This document shows, in pieces, positions 6,525 to 6,583 of a DNA stretch of 6,583 nt. Under the pieces are notes generated by a model. The model was not told the DNA's origin. It saw only the letters and a list, made by a program, of their open reading frames with translations, and did not search any database. The translations under genes and the position numbers were made by a program. This DNA is from Nitrospinota bacterium. Lineage in GTDB: Bacteria; JAUXIQ01. Each line of letters opens with the position of its first letter. Position 1 is the first letter of the stretch. Location of the stretch: contig JAUXIQ010000116.1 in NCBI GenBank assembly GCA_030620925.1, positions 1 through 6,583 on the forward strand. Reading direction: 5' to 3'.

Positions 6525-6583
6525 TGCCGGTGGTGATTTCCCGTAGAGACTCTTTTTCTTGGTGGGATTTGTTACGGTTAGTA
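6525..6583. other. Right edge, no gene recognised
   Basis: Fifty-nine bases with a T-rich stretch near 6551-6560 and no recognisable coding start, RNA or promoter. If the hairpin at 6490-6524 ends a leftward gene, this would be its 3' untranslated region. Confidence 0.3.

Noticed and set aside
6474-6536. Short + strand frames from ATG 6474 (20 codons, containing CPLC) and ATG 6481 (21 codons)
   Set aside because: Both run through the perfect hairpin 6490-6524, have no ribosome site and are too short. The Cys pair is a by-product of the palindrome.

Overview
The window is the distal part of a nuo operon, encoding the membrane arm of respiratory complex I (proton-pumping NADH:quinone oxidoreductase, NDH-1), followed by a single tRNA-Phe gene. 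All genes are on the + strand. The order nuoJ, nuoK, nuoL, nuoM, nuoN is the standard bacterial one. The DNA is GC-rich but uses ATA (Ile) and AGG (Arg) codons freely, the tRNA does not encode its CCA end, and nuoN starts with TTG. This fits a moderately GC-rich, non-enteric bacterium with a respiratory chain. I cannot assign a phylum from these features.

Layout. Positions 1-174 hold no recognisable protein domain. This stretch may be the last codons of the upstream nuo gene (nuoI is expected) plus spacer, and it contains a GC hairpin. nuoJ (175-669) is separated from nuoK (783-1085) by an unusually long 113-nt gap that carries a hairpin element. nuoK, nuoL (1102-3096), nuoM (3106-4728) and nuoN (4753-6210) are tightly packed, with gaps of 16, 9 and 24 nt. 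The 3' end of nuoM runs through a degenerate 7-nt tandem repeat. Downstream of nuoN lies a good sigma70-type promoter (6231-6260), then tRNA-Phe(GAA) (6313-6385), then a noncoding stretch with a strong 13-14 bp terminator-like hairpin (6490-6524).

How the genes work together. NuoL, NuoM and NuoN are three homologous Mrp-antiporter-type proton channels. NuoJ and NuoK form the smaller channel next to the peripheral arm (NuoH and NuoA in other genomes). The key charged residues of each subunit are present: the TM5 Glu and TM7 Lys in L, M and N, the TM12 Lys/Glu, and both membrane Glu in NuoK. Nothing suggests that any of the five genes is broken. NuoL also keeps the long lateral helix and the final TM segment that brace the arm.

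Novelty. I found no undescribed system. The parts worth a second look are the non-genic ones: small repeat or hairpin elements inserted in the operon at three places (near 45, 684-745 and 4661-4716), one of which appears to have lengthened NuoM by about 45 residues.
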